From Beroe ovata (lineage: Eukaryota > Ctenophora > Nuda > Beroida > Beroidae), in the NCBI GenBank assembly GCA_946803715.1, contig CAMPET010000055.1:252951-313405 (forward strand): 60,455 nucleotides of DNA. The letters run 5' to 3'. The notes under the pieces were generated by a model that was given only the letters and a program-made list of their open reading frames with translations, did not search any database and was not told the DNA's origin. This document shows, piece after piece, positions 19,845 through 30,700 of the stretch; position 1 is the first letter of the stretch, and every line of letters starts with the position of its first letter. The position numbers and the translations under genes were made by a program.

Positions 19845-21401
19845 ATGCTACGCATTTTTCCTCATGTCAGTAAACACTCCTATTTGGCAGCTCAGTGTTG
19901 CAAATTGAACACTACTGCTAGTGAAGAGGCAGCCAGTGAAGCAGTGAAGAGCTATCCTGCGATTGGAGATCTATTTGATCCACAGATAGCACTATCTAAG
20001 CTAGAAGGGAAATTATTGTTAGAGGAACCTTCATCTATTGTCCAGAAAATCCCCTATGCATACCAAAATCTGCTTGATTTGTGTCAGACATCATCGGGTA
20101 TTCCGTGGTGGGCCATATTGATTGGAGCAGGTTTCACTGTTAGGATGGCAACACTCCCTCTTCATGTTCAATTTGAGAAGAGTGTCATGAGACAAATACC
20201 TATGATCAAACTCGGTAAAGAGTCAATATTAGCAAGAATGAGTGGTGACTTTGTTCTTTCAGCAAAAAAGCTTAGAGAAGCTTCACAGATGCACAAATCT
20301 TCTGGGACGAAGAGCCCTATTTGGACCGTAAACTATTTCATTCCTGGGGCAATGTTGATGGCACTCAACTATTCAGCATTCCATGGATTAGCACTGTTGC
20401 CATATCAGCCACTTCTGGAATGTAAATTTCTGTGGCTGCCAAGTCTTTGCTTAGAAGACCCTGACAGATTGCTTTCCTTTACAAATGGTATATTCATAGC
20501 TGCTATTGCTCGTCGTTTTATCATCAACACACCTGATCCTCAGCGATCAGAATGGATAACTTCTAGCAGAAAAATTTGGGCAGTTGTTGGTTTTACCGCG
20601 ATAGTCATGCAAGCTAAACTTCCATCAGCAATACTGCTGTACTGGGTCTCATCTAATGCTACCAGATTGTTCTTGATTGATCTATTGTTGAAGACAGACT
20701 TGTTTAGAACATCAGTGGGACTGGTAAGTTATGCAGACAAAATAAGTGCCTTTGAAGCAATTCCAAGAACAGTGAATGTTACTGATGTGAAAATACTGGA
20801 TAGCAATGCTTCTGACAACCCCCTCATAGCAAGTGACGAGGCTCTCAAAACTGATCTGACAACTCTGCTTGATGATAGAGATTTTGAACTGCACAAGTTG
20901 AAAACAGATGAACTCCGAAGAGAACTTGATGAAAAGTCCAAGAAACTTTCTCAGGATCTTGAGTTTTGTGAGAATGAACTCACTTCTCCAATGAGCGCAA
21001 TCTATAGTCGGGTCCCCAATTCTATGACTTCTGATTACCTGAAGCAGAAAGAAAACATAAGGGTTGAAATGGACAACTTACAGAAACAGATCGTGAACCT
21101 CAAAATATTGGATTTCAAGAGAGAATTCTCTGAGAGAAGACATTCCCTCCCCGACTCTGATATTGATAAAAGTGAAAGTGATCGCCATATGGAAAAGCTC
21201 CATGACACTCACACTGAACTTCTGTCGCAGCTAGAAGACTGCGAACGAGACCTCATCACCATATCAAATTCAAGGGAGCTGCAGCATTACGAAGTATTTG
21301 CAAAGAAGCAAGAACTTCTGTACCGCCAGAAGGATCTAATCAGGGACATTGAGTTTTGTGAGAGAGAAATTCTTAGTGAAAGAATTGTTCATGATCAATG
21401 A
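19845..21401 (+). CDS. Mitochondrial Oxa1/COX18-family membrane insertase with long C-terminal coiled coil
   Basis: Intronless, 518 residues. The basic, hydrophobic N terminus (MLRIFPHVSKHSYLAAQCC) suits a mitochondrial targeting sequence. The Oxa1/YidC core spans about 85-285: GIPWWAILIGAGFTVRMATLPL (TM1), NYFIPGAMLMALNYSAFHG, LLSFTNGIFIAAIARRF and LPSAILLYWVSSNATRL, the last being the family's closing helix signature. These insertases place proteins into the inner membrane; OXA1L works co-translationally, COX18 on COX2. The C-terminal third (about 335-518) is charged coiled coil with related blocks (DLEFCENEL; DCERDLI; DIEFCEREIL). Oxa1 proteins have a ribosome-binding matrix coil, but this one is longer and acidic-basic mixed. 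OXA1L and COX18 cannot be separated by eye. Confidence 0.82.
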   Translation: MLRIFPHVSKHSYLAAQCCKLNTTASEEAASEAVKSYPAIGDLFDPQIALSKLEGKLLLEEPSSIVQKIPYAYQNLLDLCQTSSGIPWWAILIGAGFTVRMATLPLHVQFEKSVMRQIPMIKLGKESILARMSGDFVLSAKKLREASQMHKSSGTKSPIWTVNYFIPGAMLMALNYSAFHGLALLPYQPLLECKFLWLPSLCLEDPDRLLSFTNGIFIAAIARRFIINTPDPQRSEWITSSRKIWAVVGFTAIVMQAKLPSAILLYWVSSNATRLFLIDLLLKTDLFRTSVGLVSYADKISAFEAIPRTVNVTDVKILDSNASDNPLIASDEALKTDLTTLLDDRDFELHKLKTDELRRELDEKSKKLSQDLEFCENELTSPMSAIYSRVPNSMTSDYLKQKENIRVEMDNLQKQIVNLKILDFKREFSERRHSLPDSDIDKSESDRHMEKLHDTHTELLSQLEDCERDLITISNSRELQHYEVFAKKQELLYRQKDLIRDIEFCEREILSERIVHDQ

Positions 21402-21601
21402 GCTATGCTATGTAAATCTTTAGTGAATCATGTGTTGAATTCCCTACTGGATCGTAAATATTTCATTGGTGATCGACCCTCATTACCAAACTAATATTGG
21501 AAGCCATTGCTGTTTCAATCATGCTGTTAGTGATTATGTGATTTTATTAGTGGTTGTTAGATCAACTGATATCAAATCTAGACAACATTATATAATTTAC
21601 A

Positions 21602-23882
21602 ATGACAGAAGTTCATGTTTTAGGTCAGATGGATGGAATAGGCATCCTGAAGAAAGAATTCTGTAAAATCGAATCCAAACACAAGGAGTTAGAGAACAAT
21701 CTGTCAAATATAGATGATCTTATCTCAGCTGTGGAAAGAAATGAAGTAAGTCACTTATAATCTCTGCAAAGTCGTCCCATATAAGATGTATCCTTTTCAT
21801 CATTTCTCTGTTTTCCAGGACTTAGATACGTCATGGTATCTGGCTCAAGTTCAGGGTGAGCTAACCGGAATATCAGCCTCACATAAGGATTGGCACGGGG
21901 CCATCAGTCGCTTTGGGAAAGTCATTGACAAACAACTAACAGAAAATGTATCCTCATTTACGAACAAGTGAGACTCTTGATATTTAGCCATGATGGTTGT
22001 CATGGTGATAGCAATCGGAATCGCGATGAAATTGTTGGGATCACAATTAACCATGAACTTGGCGTCCAAGTTGCCTGGAATGAATCTCTCCTCCGCAGGA
22101 ATTTGGTTACAGGAAGAAATGTGCAACTTCTACACCAGCTCATTTGCGAGCATTTCCTTCGACAGGTTATTGATATAGCTTACGATTGTTCATTTCATTG
22201 CATATTATATAGCAACTCTTTTCCGAATTGAGTATTCAGGGCATGAAGTCGCGAATACCCAACTCGGTAATTCCTGTTGGGTATTCGCGACGTTTGGTAT
22301 TCCCGACATGAGGTATTCTAGAAGTTGGGTACTCCGTACCCCAATCAATGGTTTCACCCGATCAAGAGAGGAAAATGGAAGAGCTTCTCATTCAGGGTAG
22401 TTTAGAGTTGGTTGAGAAGTTCTTATCGGAGAGCGGATATGAACTGAGTGAGGGAAAGAAGCGCCCGTTTGTCGAACTAAACGAGATTGTCGCCGCTCTC
22501 CGGAACAGAGATTTGAAACCGGCTCTGGTTTGGTGCGAGGTGAACAGATCGCAACTCAATAAGAGGTAGGGAATCGGTATCCGATCTTGACATGGGCTGT
22601 ATTTTGGACGCTGAATCCAGTGGATTGATAACGATAACCTTTCTTCTCTGAGTCAATTAGAGGATTTGTTCTATGTTCCCAAGAGCCCAATCATTTGCAG
22701 GAACAGCTCACTCGAGTTTATGTTACACCGGTTGAACTTCATCTCTCTGATTGAACGGAGGGATGCATCAGCCGCATTGCAATACGCACAGATTCTAGGT
22801 GGGTAAGAAGTATGGAAGTCTTACCAAGTCTTAAACTTCGAAAATATTGGTGTTTGCCATCGATGAATATGGCAGCACATGTACAACCCTAATGATCTCA
22901 TTACTTTTCGAAATATCGCCAGCTCCCTCTGGGAAAACATCAGTCTTAGCTAGCTTGTATATTTTGCTAATCTTCCTCTCCTCAGGTCAGTATGTGAGTT
23001 CACACAGACTCCAACTCCAGAGGTTGATGGGATGTCTACTCTACATCGGCAGTGGGGTGGAAAACTCTCCTTACCAGGTACAGATACGGAGAAAAACCCC
23101 TGTGCTTTAGGAAAAACTCCTCTACCCTCCTTTTTCAAAAATAGTAGTTTCATGATACAACCTCATTTTCAGGACATCATTGACCCCAATAATTGGACAG
23201 ATATCTGCGATATGTTCACGAAGGAAGCGTGCTCGTTGATGGGACTTTCCAAGGAGTCACCACTGTCAATAACAGTTGATGCAGGGTGCAAGGCGCTACC
23301 TGCCCTAAACGCTATTCGACAGGTAGTTTTATTCGTATCAAGTATTGTTCTACCATCTGTTGCTCTATTAATTGGGCTTCCAATCCGCCAACCACAATCT
23401 ATTATTTACTAACATTATGTACAAGATAATTACCCTCATCTTCACTTTCATTCGCATTAGTTAGATGTGCTGGTCACATGACGAACACGGATTGTTTCAT
23501 CACTCTTTTCCATTAGGTGATGGAAGCTAAGCAGTTATGGGGGTTGAAAGATGAACTACCTTGTGAGGTTGAACTTGGGCCCTCTTGTCAGTTTCACTCG
23601 ATATTCGCGTGCCCTATTCTCAGGTATATAAAACAGTGGGTGTATTCGCGTGATAATCTAAGTCCACTTTTACTAACTTGATTCGAATGACTTTCACAGC
23701 TATCATAACCATATCTTCATTTCAGAGCACAGTCCACAAAGACGAATCCACCTATGAGAATGGAATGCGGTCACGTGATCTCGAGCGATGCACTGAAGAG
23801 ACTCACAATATCTAACAAAGTGAAATGTCCATATTGCCCACAGGAAACCAGCCCAAGTGAAGCGAAGGAAATATATTTCTGA
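21602..23882 (+). CDS. RMND5 (Gid2) subunit of the CTLH/GID E3 ubiquitin ligase
   Basis: Nine exons (21602-21745, 21819-21967, 22099-22165, 22396-22565, 22701-22798, 22986-23077, 23173-23322, 23517-23623, 23726-23882) give 377 residues, close to the ~391 of RMND5A/B. Landmarks are [21 protein letters not shown] (LisH/CTLH), [64 protein letters not shown], and a degenerate [12 protein letters not shown]...KVKCPYCP, ending AKEIYF. In the family it pairs with MAEA to form the catalytic RING heterodimer. The exon 3 to 4 join (22165|22396) was chosen because it restores FLRQGSLEL; the open frame starting at ATG 22348 is a decoy. The last 64 bp of the gene are copied after the N at 26953. Confidence 0.93.
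22248..22291. repeat. Perfect 16-bp hairpin in RMND5 intron 3
   Basis: GTCGCGAATACCCAAC at 22248-22263 is followed after 12 nt by its exact reverse complement at 22276-22291. Flanking text repeats 'ggtattc' several times (22231-22320), suggesting a small foldback element inserted in the intron. Confidence 0.9.
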
Positions 23883-26800
23883 TCATTACCGATTTATTAT
23901 GATATTTGGTGTTTCATTTTTGATATCAAATTTGTGAGAGACTTCCCTCAAGTTCAATGTTCATGGCAATGTTGTACAATTGGGTTACAGGTCCCATAAT
24001 TGTAGCGTTATGATAAGTGAAGATGGTTATTCATGTTGTAACAAACTCTTTGATTATTGTGATGACATATCAAGTCTTCTCTTCTTGTATCTATTTTTCA
24101 ATCCGCAATAGAGTGGACGAATGTTGGAGAGTACATGTGTGAACTGGTCCCACACAGATTATTTTCTGTCACACACGTACCCAATCAGCAGTAAAAACGT
24201 TCTTCTGCAAAACTTAACAACACGCGCGGGCTCGATTCTGTTATTATAAATGCGCAAGCGGCGCGCGCGGTTTCAATAATTGTCACTTCGCGCAGTTGTG
24301 TCAAGAATTTGATCATCGCGCCCAACGTCAACTTTGACAGAAGACCTTTTTGATCAATCATTTCACGAATTTTGGCCAATTTCGGACATTGAGCGGTAAC
24401 CGCAATAGGCTTTTCGCCACACACTCAACAAATCGAGGCAGTTTAATCCATAATTAATTCAATGTTGCATTGGCAAGTGAGAGAGATAAATCAAACAAGT
24501 ATATTCAATCGAGAATTGATTGCAATTGCAAGAAAAATACATTTTCTATCATAATGATGTTCCTTATCAACAAATTCCACAGGATTTCTTGCAGTGAACT
24601 TCCATGAACCAGGCAACTGGCTGGCAGTCTCCTCTTGCTGCCCACGCCGCACAAGAGTCATAGTTATCTCCACAATCTGAGAAACAGTTGTGTTAAAATG
24701 GAGCGTATTGAACTTCGTGATTGTGAGAAACGGAATGAAGGGAAAATATTAGAATCATACAAATTACTTTCGAAATTGAATTTAAGTACTTGATGAGGTC
24801 ACTTACCGCAAACATGACATGATTTGGGGCATTTCTCCATGTATGCTGGGGTATCATAGCAACCACCATCTTTAGTCAGCGTGGGACAATACTGATCTAA
24901 ATCCTCACAAGTCTCTGGCTCAACAGTCTCTGAAAAGTTCAAGTTCATTTCAATAAAGTTCAGTTAGAACATCTTAACATCCGAGTTACCACAAGGTCAT
25001 TTCTATGGTGACGCAGAAACTCAGAGACTCACCACATATTTTGCAGGACTCTCTGCAGTGGGTTTTCATGAAGCCACTTTCTCCACAGAAACCAGCTGCG
25101 CTCCAATCTGGACAGTACTCATTGTTGTCCCCACATGAACATTGATGACAGGTATCTGGACACTCCTCCAGCATTACTTGATCAGTTTGGCATCCGCCAT
25201 CAGCAGCTCGGGTAGCACAGTCGGATGCTTTGTCCGAACAGGTATTAGGTTCAGGTTCAGGTTCTGCGAGTGTTCACGTTCAGCACTTGTCAAAGAAGAC
25301 ACTTGCCAAAGTAGGCAGTTGTCAAGATAGACTCTTGTCAAGTCAGCCACAAGCAGTGAAAAGATGCAAAGGAGGAAATTCTTATCGATAATCTGTGCAT
25401 ACTTACTGCAGATATTACACGTTTTCCTGCAGTGTGTTTTCATCCAATCTGATGTAGAACAGCTATCTTTCCACACGTCACAAGAGCCGTGATTGTCCCC
25501 ACACTGACATTGGTTGCAACTCAGTGGACAGTCGCTCAGAATTGCCCAGGAGTCTGTACATTCACCATTAGCTGCCCGTGATGCACAATCAGCATTTTTA
25601 TCTGTGCAACCTGTGAATTATCAGGGTTGTTAGGGGGAATATACTGCAATTTTTGCAAATCTCGATATTTGCAAATATACTGATTATCTCACTCATCTTG
25701 GATTTGTCACCGGGAGAATTTAATAAGAGCGCGTGGGACTTGTTTTGGAATTAAAACCTGGTTCTGGCTCAGGGGCTTGGGTTGGTTCAGGTTTCTTTGT
25801 TGGTTCTGGTTTCTTTGTTGGTTCTAAAATAATTCATAAGTAATTATCCCTGTCGAATGAAAAACTAAAGTCATGATATTGCATTTTGGGTGTGATTAAG
25901 TAATACCGGGCTCAGGCTTCTTTGTAGGCGCGGGCTCGTCTCCACATACTCCACAGGACTTTTTACAGTCCTTCAACATGAAATCAGGGTTATGTTCGCA
26001 TTCTCCTGAGGCGGCGAACACCGCACACTGCTCGGTATTGTAGTTATCGTCACACTCTCCTGTGGGATATTGTTACAACCTTGATCTACAGAATATGTGT
26101 CCGTCACCTTGTGTCAATCTAGCATACATTTTACATACATTTGACATACAATATGCTACTGCTTCTTGCTCCTTGGAAAGTGACTTCTTTACATGGTTTC
26201 CATGGAGAGATTTAGTACAACGTCATCACAGTCGACTTACCACACTGATGGCAGGATTTCTTGCAGTATACCAGCATGTAGGGTGGGTTCATGGCACACT
26301 CCCCCCTCTGTGCCCAGCCGTAGCAGTTCATGTTAGAGTCCATGCAACCTAGCAACGAGTACAGCTCACAGATATATATCACGTGACAGTGATCCTCTCT
26401 TTTGATTGGTTGTATTTATATTATCACTGGCGAATCGTTGTCACGCGACCACACTTCTGATACCGCGTGATAACTCATCTGATGTGAAACATACCTGGAT
26501 CGGGTGTTGCCTCGAAAGTCGGTGGTTCATCAGTTGGATCACCAAGTGCCCTCACAACCGGATAGTAGGCGAAATCAGACACCCGACAAGTGTTCTCTCC
26601 CCTCGGCACAGTCATGTACCCTGCCTCTCCCCACTTGTCCCCGAAACTGTTCTTCAGGGTGAAGGTGGAGGAGGTGTATGCGACAGCCGTCATGGCGTGG
26701 TTTGCAGAGTCGAATAGACACTTGCAGTCCTTCATCCCATCGTAAATACCTTGCAAAGTTGGAATTTGGAAGGGGGCTGGTTCACGCCAGAACACTGTCT

Positions 26801-26952
26801 TGTTTGAACCATTCCAAATTTTCGGTCATGTGAGAAAACATCAAACGAATGGATTGGTACCTGATTTGTAGTAGAAAGCGTCTCCCTTGAAAATAACGGC
26901 AACGGCAACGGGTGAAATGGCGATGGCGGCAGCAAGAGCGCCATCCTCAGGA
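23819..26952. repeat. First copy of an apparent 3.1-kb tandem duplication; likely allelic contig overlap
   Basis: From 23819 the sequence matches 26954 onward at a constant offset of 3135, shifting to 3284 after a VNTR and 3280 near the end. Copy 1 stops at 26952 beside a single N. Copy 2 begins mid-exon inside the last RMND5 exon and continues through to the complete protease-like gene. Within copy 1 the 3' half of that gene is present on the minus strand: exons at 24567-24676, 24807-24929, 25033-25263, 25407-25610, 25758-25823, 25907-26059, 26241-26348, 26495-26749 and a broken one at about 26861-26952. A contig end overlapping the next contig start, left unmerged because of heterozygosity, explains this best. 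The stretch 23883-24566 in it holds no gene, only a GC-rich patch near 24225-24300. Confidence 0.9.
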
Positions 26953-26953
26953 N
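26953..26953. other. Single N: probable contig join
   Basis: One N separates the two copies of the 3.1-kb repeat exactly. Three similar single Ns occur at 35648, 39006 and 55943, all in repeats. Confidence 0.85.
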
Positions 26954-27701
26954 AGTGAAATGTCCATATTGCCCACAGGAAACCAGCCCAAGTGAAGCGA
27001 AGGAAATATATTTCTGATCATTACCGATTTATTATGATATTTGGTGTTTCATTTTTGATATCAAATTTGTGAGAGACTTCCCTCAAGTTCAATGTTCATG
27101 GCAATGTTGTACAATTGGGTTACAGGTCCCATAATTGTAGCGTTATGATAAGTGAAGATGGTTATTCATGTTGTAACAAACTCTTTGATTATTGTGATGA
27201 CATATCAAGTCTTCTCTTCTTGTATCTATTTTTCAATCCGCAATAGAGTGGACGAATGTTGGAGAGTACATGTGTGAACTGGTCCCACACAGATTATTTT
27301 CTGTCACACACGTACCCAATCAGCAGTAAAAACGTTCTTCTGCAAAACTTAACAACACGCGCGGGCTCGATTCTGTTATTATAAATGCGCAAGCGGCGCG
27401 CGCGGTTTCAATAATTGTCACTTCGCGCAGTTGTGTCAAGAATTTGATCATCGCGCCCAACGTCAACTTTGACAGAAGACCTTTTTGATCAATCATTTCA
27501 CGAATTTTGGCCAATTTCGGACATTGAGCGGTAACCGCAATAGGCTTTTCGCCACACACTCAACAAATCGAGGCAGTTTAATCCATAATTAATTCAATGT
27601 TGCATTGGCAAGTGAGAGAGATAAATCAAACAAGTATATTCAATCGAGAATTGATTGCAATTGCAAGAAAAATACATTTTCTATCATAATGATGTTCCTT
27701 A
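26954..27701. other. Second copy of RMND5 tail and intergenic sequence
   Basis: 26954-27017 repeats the end of the RMND5 coding region without the rest of the gene, so it is not a second gene. 27018-27701 repeats 23883-24566, including the GC-rich patch (27360-27435). The 79-codon ORF on the minus strand (27320-27559, also 24185-24424) has no family features and overlaps the GC patch; not accepted as a gene. Confidence 0.7.
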
Positions 27702-30700
27702 TCAACAAATTCCACAGGATTTCTTGCAGTGAACTTCCATGAACCAGGCAACTGGCTGGCAGTCTCCTCTTGCTGCCCACGCCGCACAAGAGTCATAGTT
27801 ATCTCCACAATCTGAGAAACAGTTGTGTTAAAATGGAGCGTATTGAACTTCGTGATTGTGAGAAACGGAATGAAGGGAAAATATTAGAATCATACAAATT
27901 ACTTTCGAAATTGAATTTAAGTACTTGATGAGGTCACTTACCGCAAACATGACATGATTTGGGGCATTTCTCCATGTATGCTGGGGTATCATAGCAACCA
28001 CCATCTTTAGTCAGCGTGGGACAATACTGATCTAAATCCTCACAAGTCTCTGGCTCAACAGTCTCTGAAAAGTTCAAGTTCATTTCAATAAAGTTCAGTT
28101 AGAACATCTTAACATCCGAGTTACCACAAGGTCATTTCTATGATGACGCAGAAACTCAGTGACTCACCACATATCTTGCAGGACTCTCTGCAGTGGATTT
28201 TCATGAAGCCACTTTCTGCACAGAAACCGGCATCGCTCCAATCTGGACAGTACTCATTGTTGTCCCCACATGAACATTGATGGCAGGTATCTGGACACTC
28301 CTCCAGCATTACTCGATCAGTTTGGCATCCGCCGTCAATAGCTCGGGTAGCACAGTCAGATGCTTTGTCCGAACAGGTATTAGGTTCAGGTTCAGGTTCT
28401 GCGAGTGTTCACGTTCAGCAGTTGATTAGGTAGGCACTTGTTAATTGTTAAAGTAGGCACTTGTTAAAGTAGGCACTTGTTATAGTAGGCACTCGTCAAA
28501 GTAGACACTAGACACTCGTCAAAGTAGACACCAGACACTCGTTAAAGTAGGCACTCGTTAAAGTAGGCACTTGTTAAAGTAGGCACTCGTCAAAGTAGGC
28601 ACTTGTCAAGATAGACTCTTGTCAAGGCAGCCACAAGCAGTGATAAGATGCAAAGGTGGAAATTCTTATCGATAATCCGTGCCGACTAACCGCAGATATT
28701 ACATGTTTTCCTGCAGTGTGTTTTCATCCAATCTGATGTGGAACAGCTATCTTTCCACACGTCACAGGAGCCGTGATTGTCCCCACACTGACATTGGTTG
28801 CAACTCAGTGGACAGTCGCTCAGAATTGCCCAGGAGTCTGTACATTCACCATTAGCTGCCCGTGATGCACAATCAGCATTTTTATCTGTGCAACCTGTGA
28901 ATTATCAGGGTTGTTAGGGGGAATATACTGCAATTTTTGCAAATCTCGATATTTGCAAATATACTGATTATCTCACTCATCTTGGATTTGTCACCGGGAG
29001 AATTTAATAAGAGCGCGTGGGACTTGTTTTGGAATTAAAACCTGGTTCTGGCTCAGGGGCTTGGGTTGGTTCAGGTTTCTTTGTTGGTTCTGGTTTCTTT
29101 GTTGGTTCTAAAATAATTCATAAGTAATTATCCCTGTCGAATGAAAAACTAAAGTCATGATATTGCATTTTGGGTGTGATTAAGTAATACCGGGCTCAGG
29201 CTTCTTTGTAGGCGCGGGCTCGTCTCCACATACTCCACAGGACTTTTTACAGTCCTTCAACATGAAATCAGGGTTATGTTCGCATTCTCCTGAGGCGGCG
29301 AACACCGCACACTGCTCGGTATTGTAGTTATCGTCACACTCTCCTGTGGGATATTGTTACAACCTTGATCTACAGAATATGTGTCCGTCACCTTGTGTCA
29401 ATCTAGCATACATTTTACATACATTTGACATACAATATGCTACTGCTTCTTGCTCCTTGGAAAGTGACTTCTTTACATGGTTTCCATGGAGAGATTTAGT
29501 ACAACGTCATCACAGTCGACTTACCACACTGATGGCAGGATTTCTTGCAGTATACCAGCATGTAGGGTGGGTTCATGGCACACTCCCCCCTCTGTGCCCA
29601 GCCGTAGCAGTTCATGTTAGAGTCCATGCAACCTAGCAACGAGTACAGCTCACAGATATATATCACGTGACAGTGATCCTCTCTTTTGATTGGTTGTATT
29701 TATATTATCACTGGCGAATCGTTGTCACGCGACCACACTTCTGATACCGCGTGATAACTCATCTGATGTGAAACATACCTGGATCGGGTGTTGCCTCGAA
29801 AGTCGGTGGTTCATCAGTTGGATCACCAAGTGCCCTCACAACCGGATAGTAGGCGAAATCAGACACCCGACAAGTGTTCTCTCCCCTCGGCACAGTCATG
29901 TACCCTGCCTCTCCCCACTTGTCCCCGAAACTGTTCTTCAGGGTGAAGGTGGAGGAGGTGTATGCGACAGCCGTCATGGCGTGGTTTGCAGAGTCGAATA
30001 GACACTTGCAGTCCTTCATCCCATCGTAAATACCTTGCAAAGTTGGAATTTGGAAGGGGGCTGGTTCACGCCAGAACACTGTCTTGAAACATTCCAAATT
30101 TTCGGTCATGTGAGAAAACATAAAACGAAAGGATTGGTACCTGATTTGTAGTAGAAAGCGTCTCCCCTGAAAATAACGGCTACGGCAACGGGTGAAATGG
30201 CGATGGCGGCAGCAAGAGCGCCATCCTCAGGATCCACAGCAACGTACTTCTGCAAATATCTGACAAACACAAGGAAATATCAAAATATTTCAGAAAAAAA
30301 ATGTATCAAATGAGCATGATTTTGGTGTAATTATTATGTAATTACCTAGTTAGTATGTTGAAAACACCGAGATCTACCAGAAAAGAATTGAGCCTCAACA
30401 ACTTCGAAAAAAGGGCCTACCCTCATATTGAACGGTTGGAAAACTTACCCTTCTGTCAGGGTATTCTTCTTGCTCATGTCACATTTCCCTGAATAAGTAG
30501 TGGGAGGGTAGTCAGTGTGGGAAGCAAGGTGACGTTGTCGTCGAATAAACTCCCATGAATCGTACGCATTTCCTCCTGGGGGAGTTTATTGAATGCAGGT
30601 TTTTTTCGTGTTTCAGGACATGGAAATAAGAGATGAACTTGGACATGTCAGTTTAACAATGAGATGTTTCAAGCCCAAGGATCGTCGTAGAATGAAACTC

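Noticed and set aside
22348-22569. ORF with its own ATG before RMND5 exon 4
   Set aside because: The family sequence is restored by the acceptor at 22395 joined to 22165; the upstream ATG text is intronic.
24185-24424. 79-codon minus-strand ORF (and its copy at 27320)
   Set aside because: Overlaps a GC-rich repeat patch in both copies and has no recognisable feature.
26954-27017. Second RMND5 gene
   Set aside because: Only the last 64 bp of the coding region are present, directly after an N; explained by overlapping contigs.
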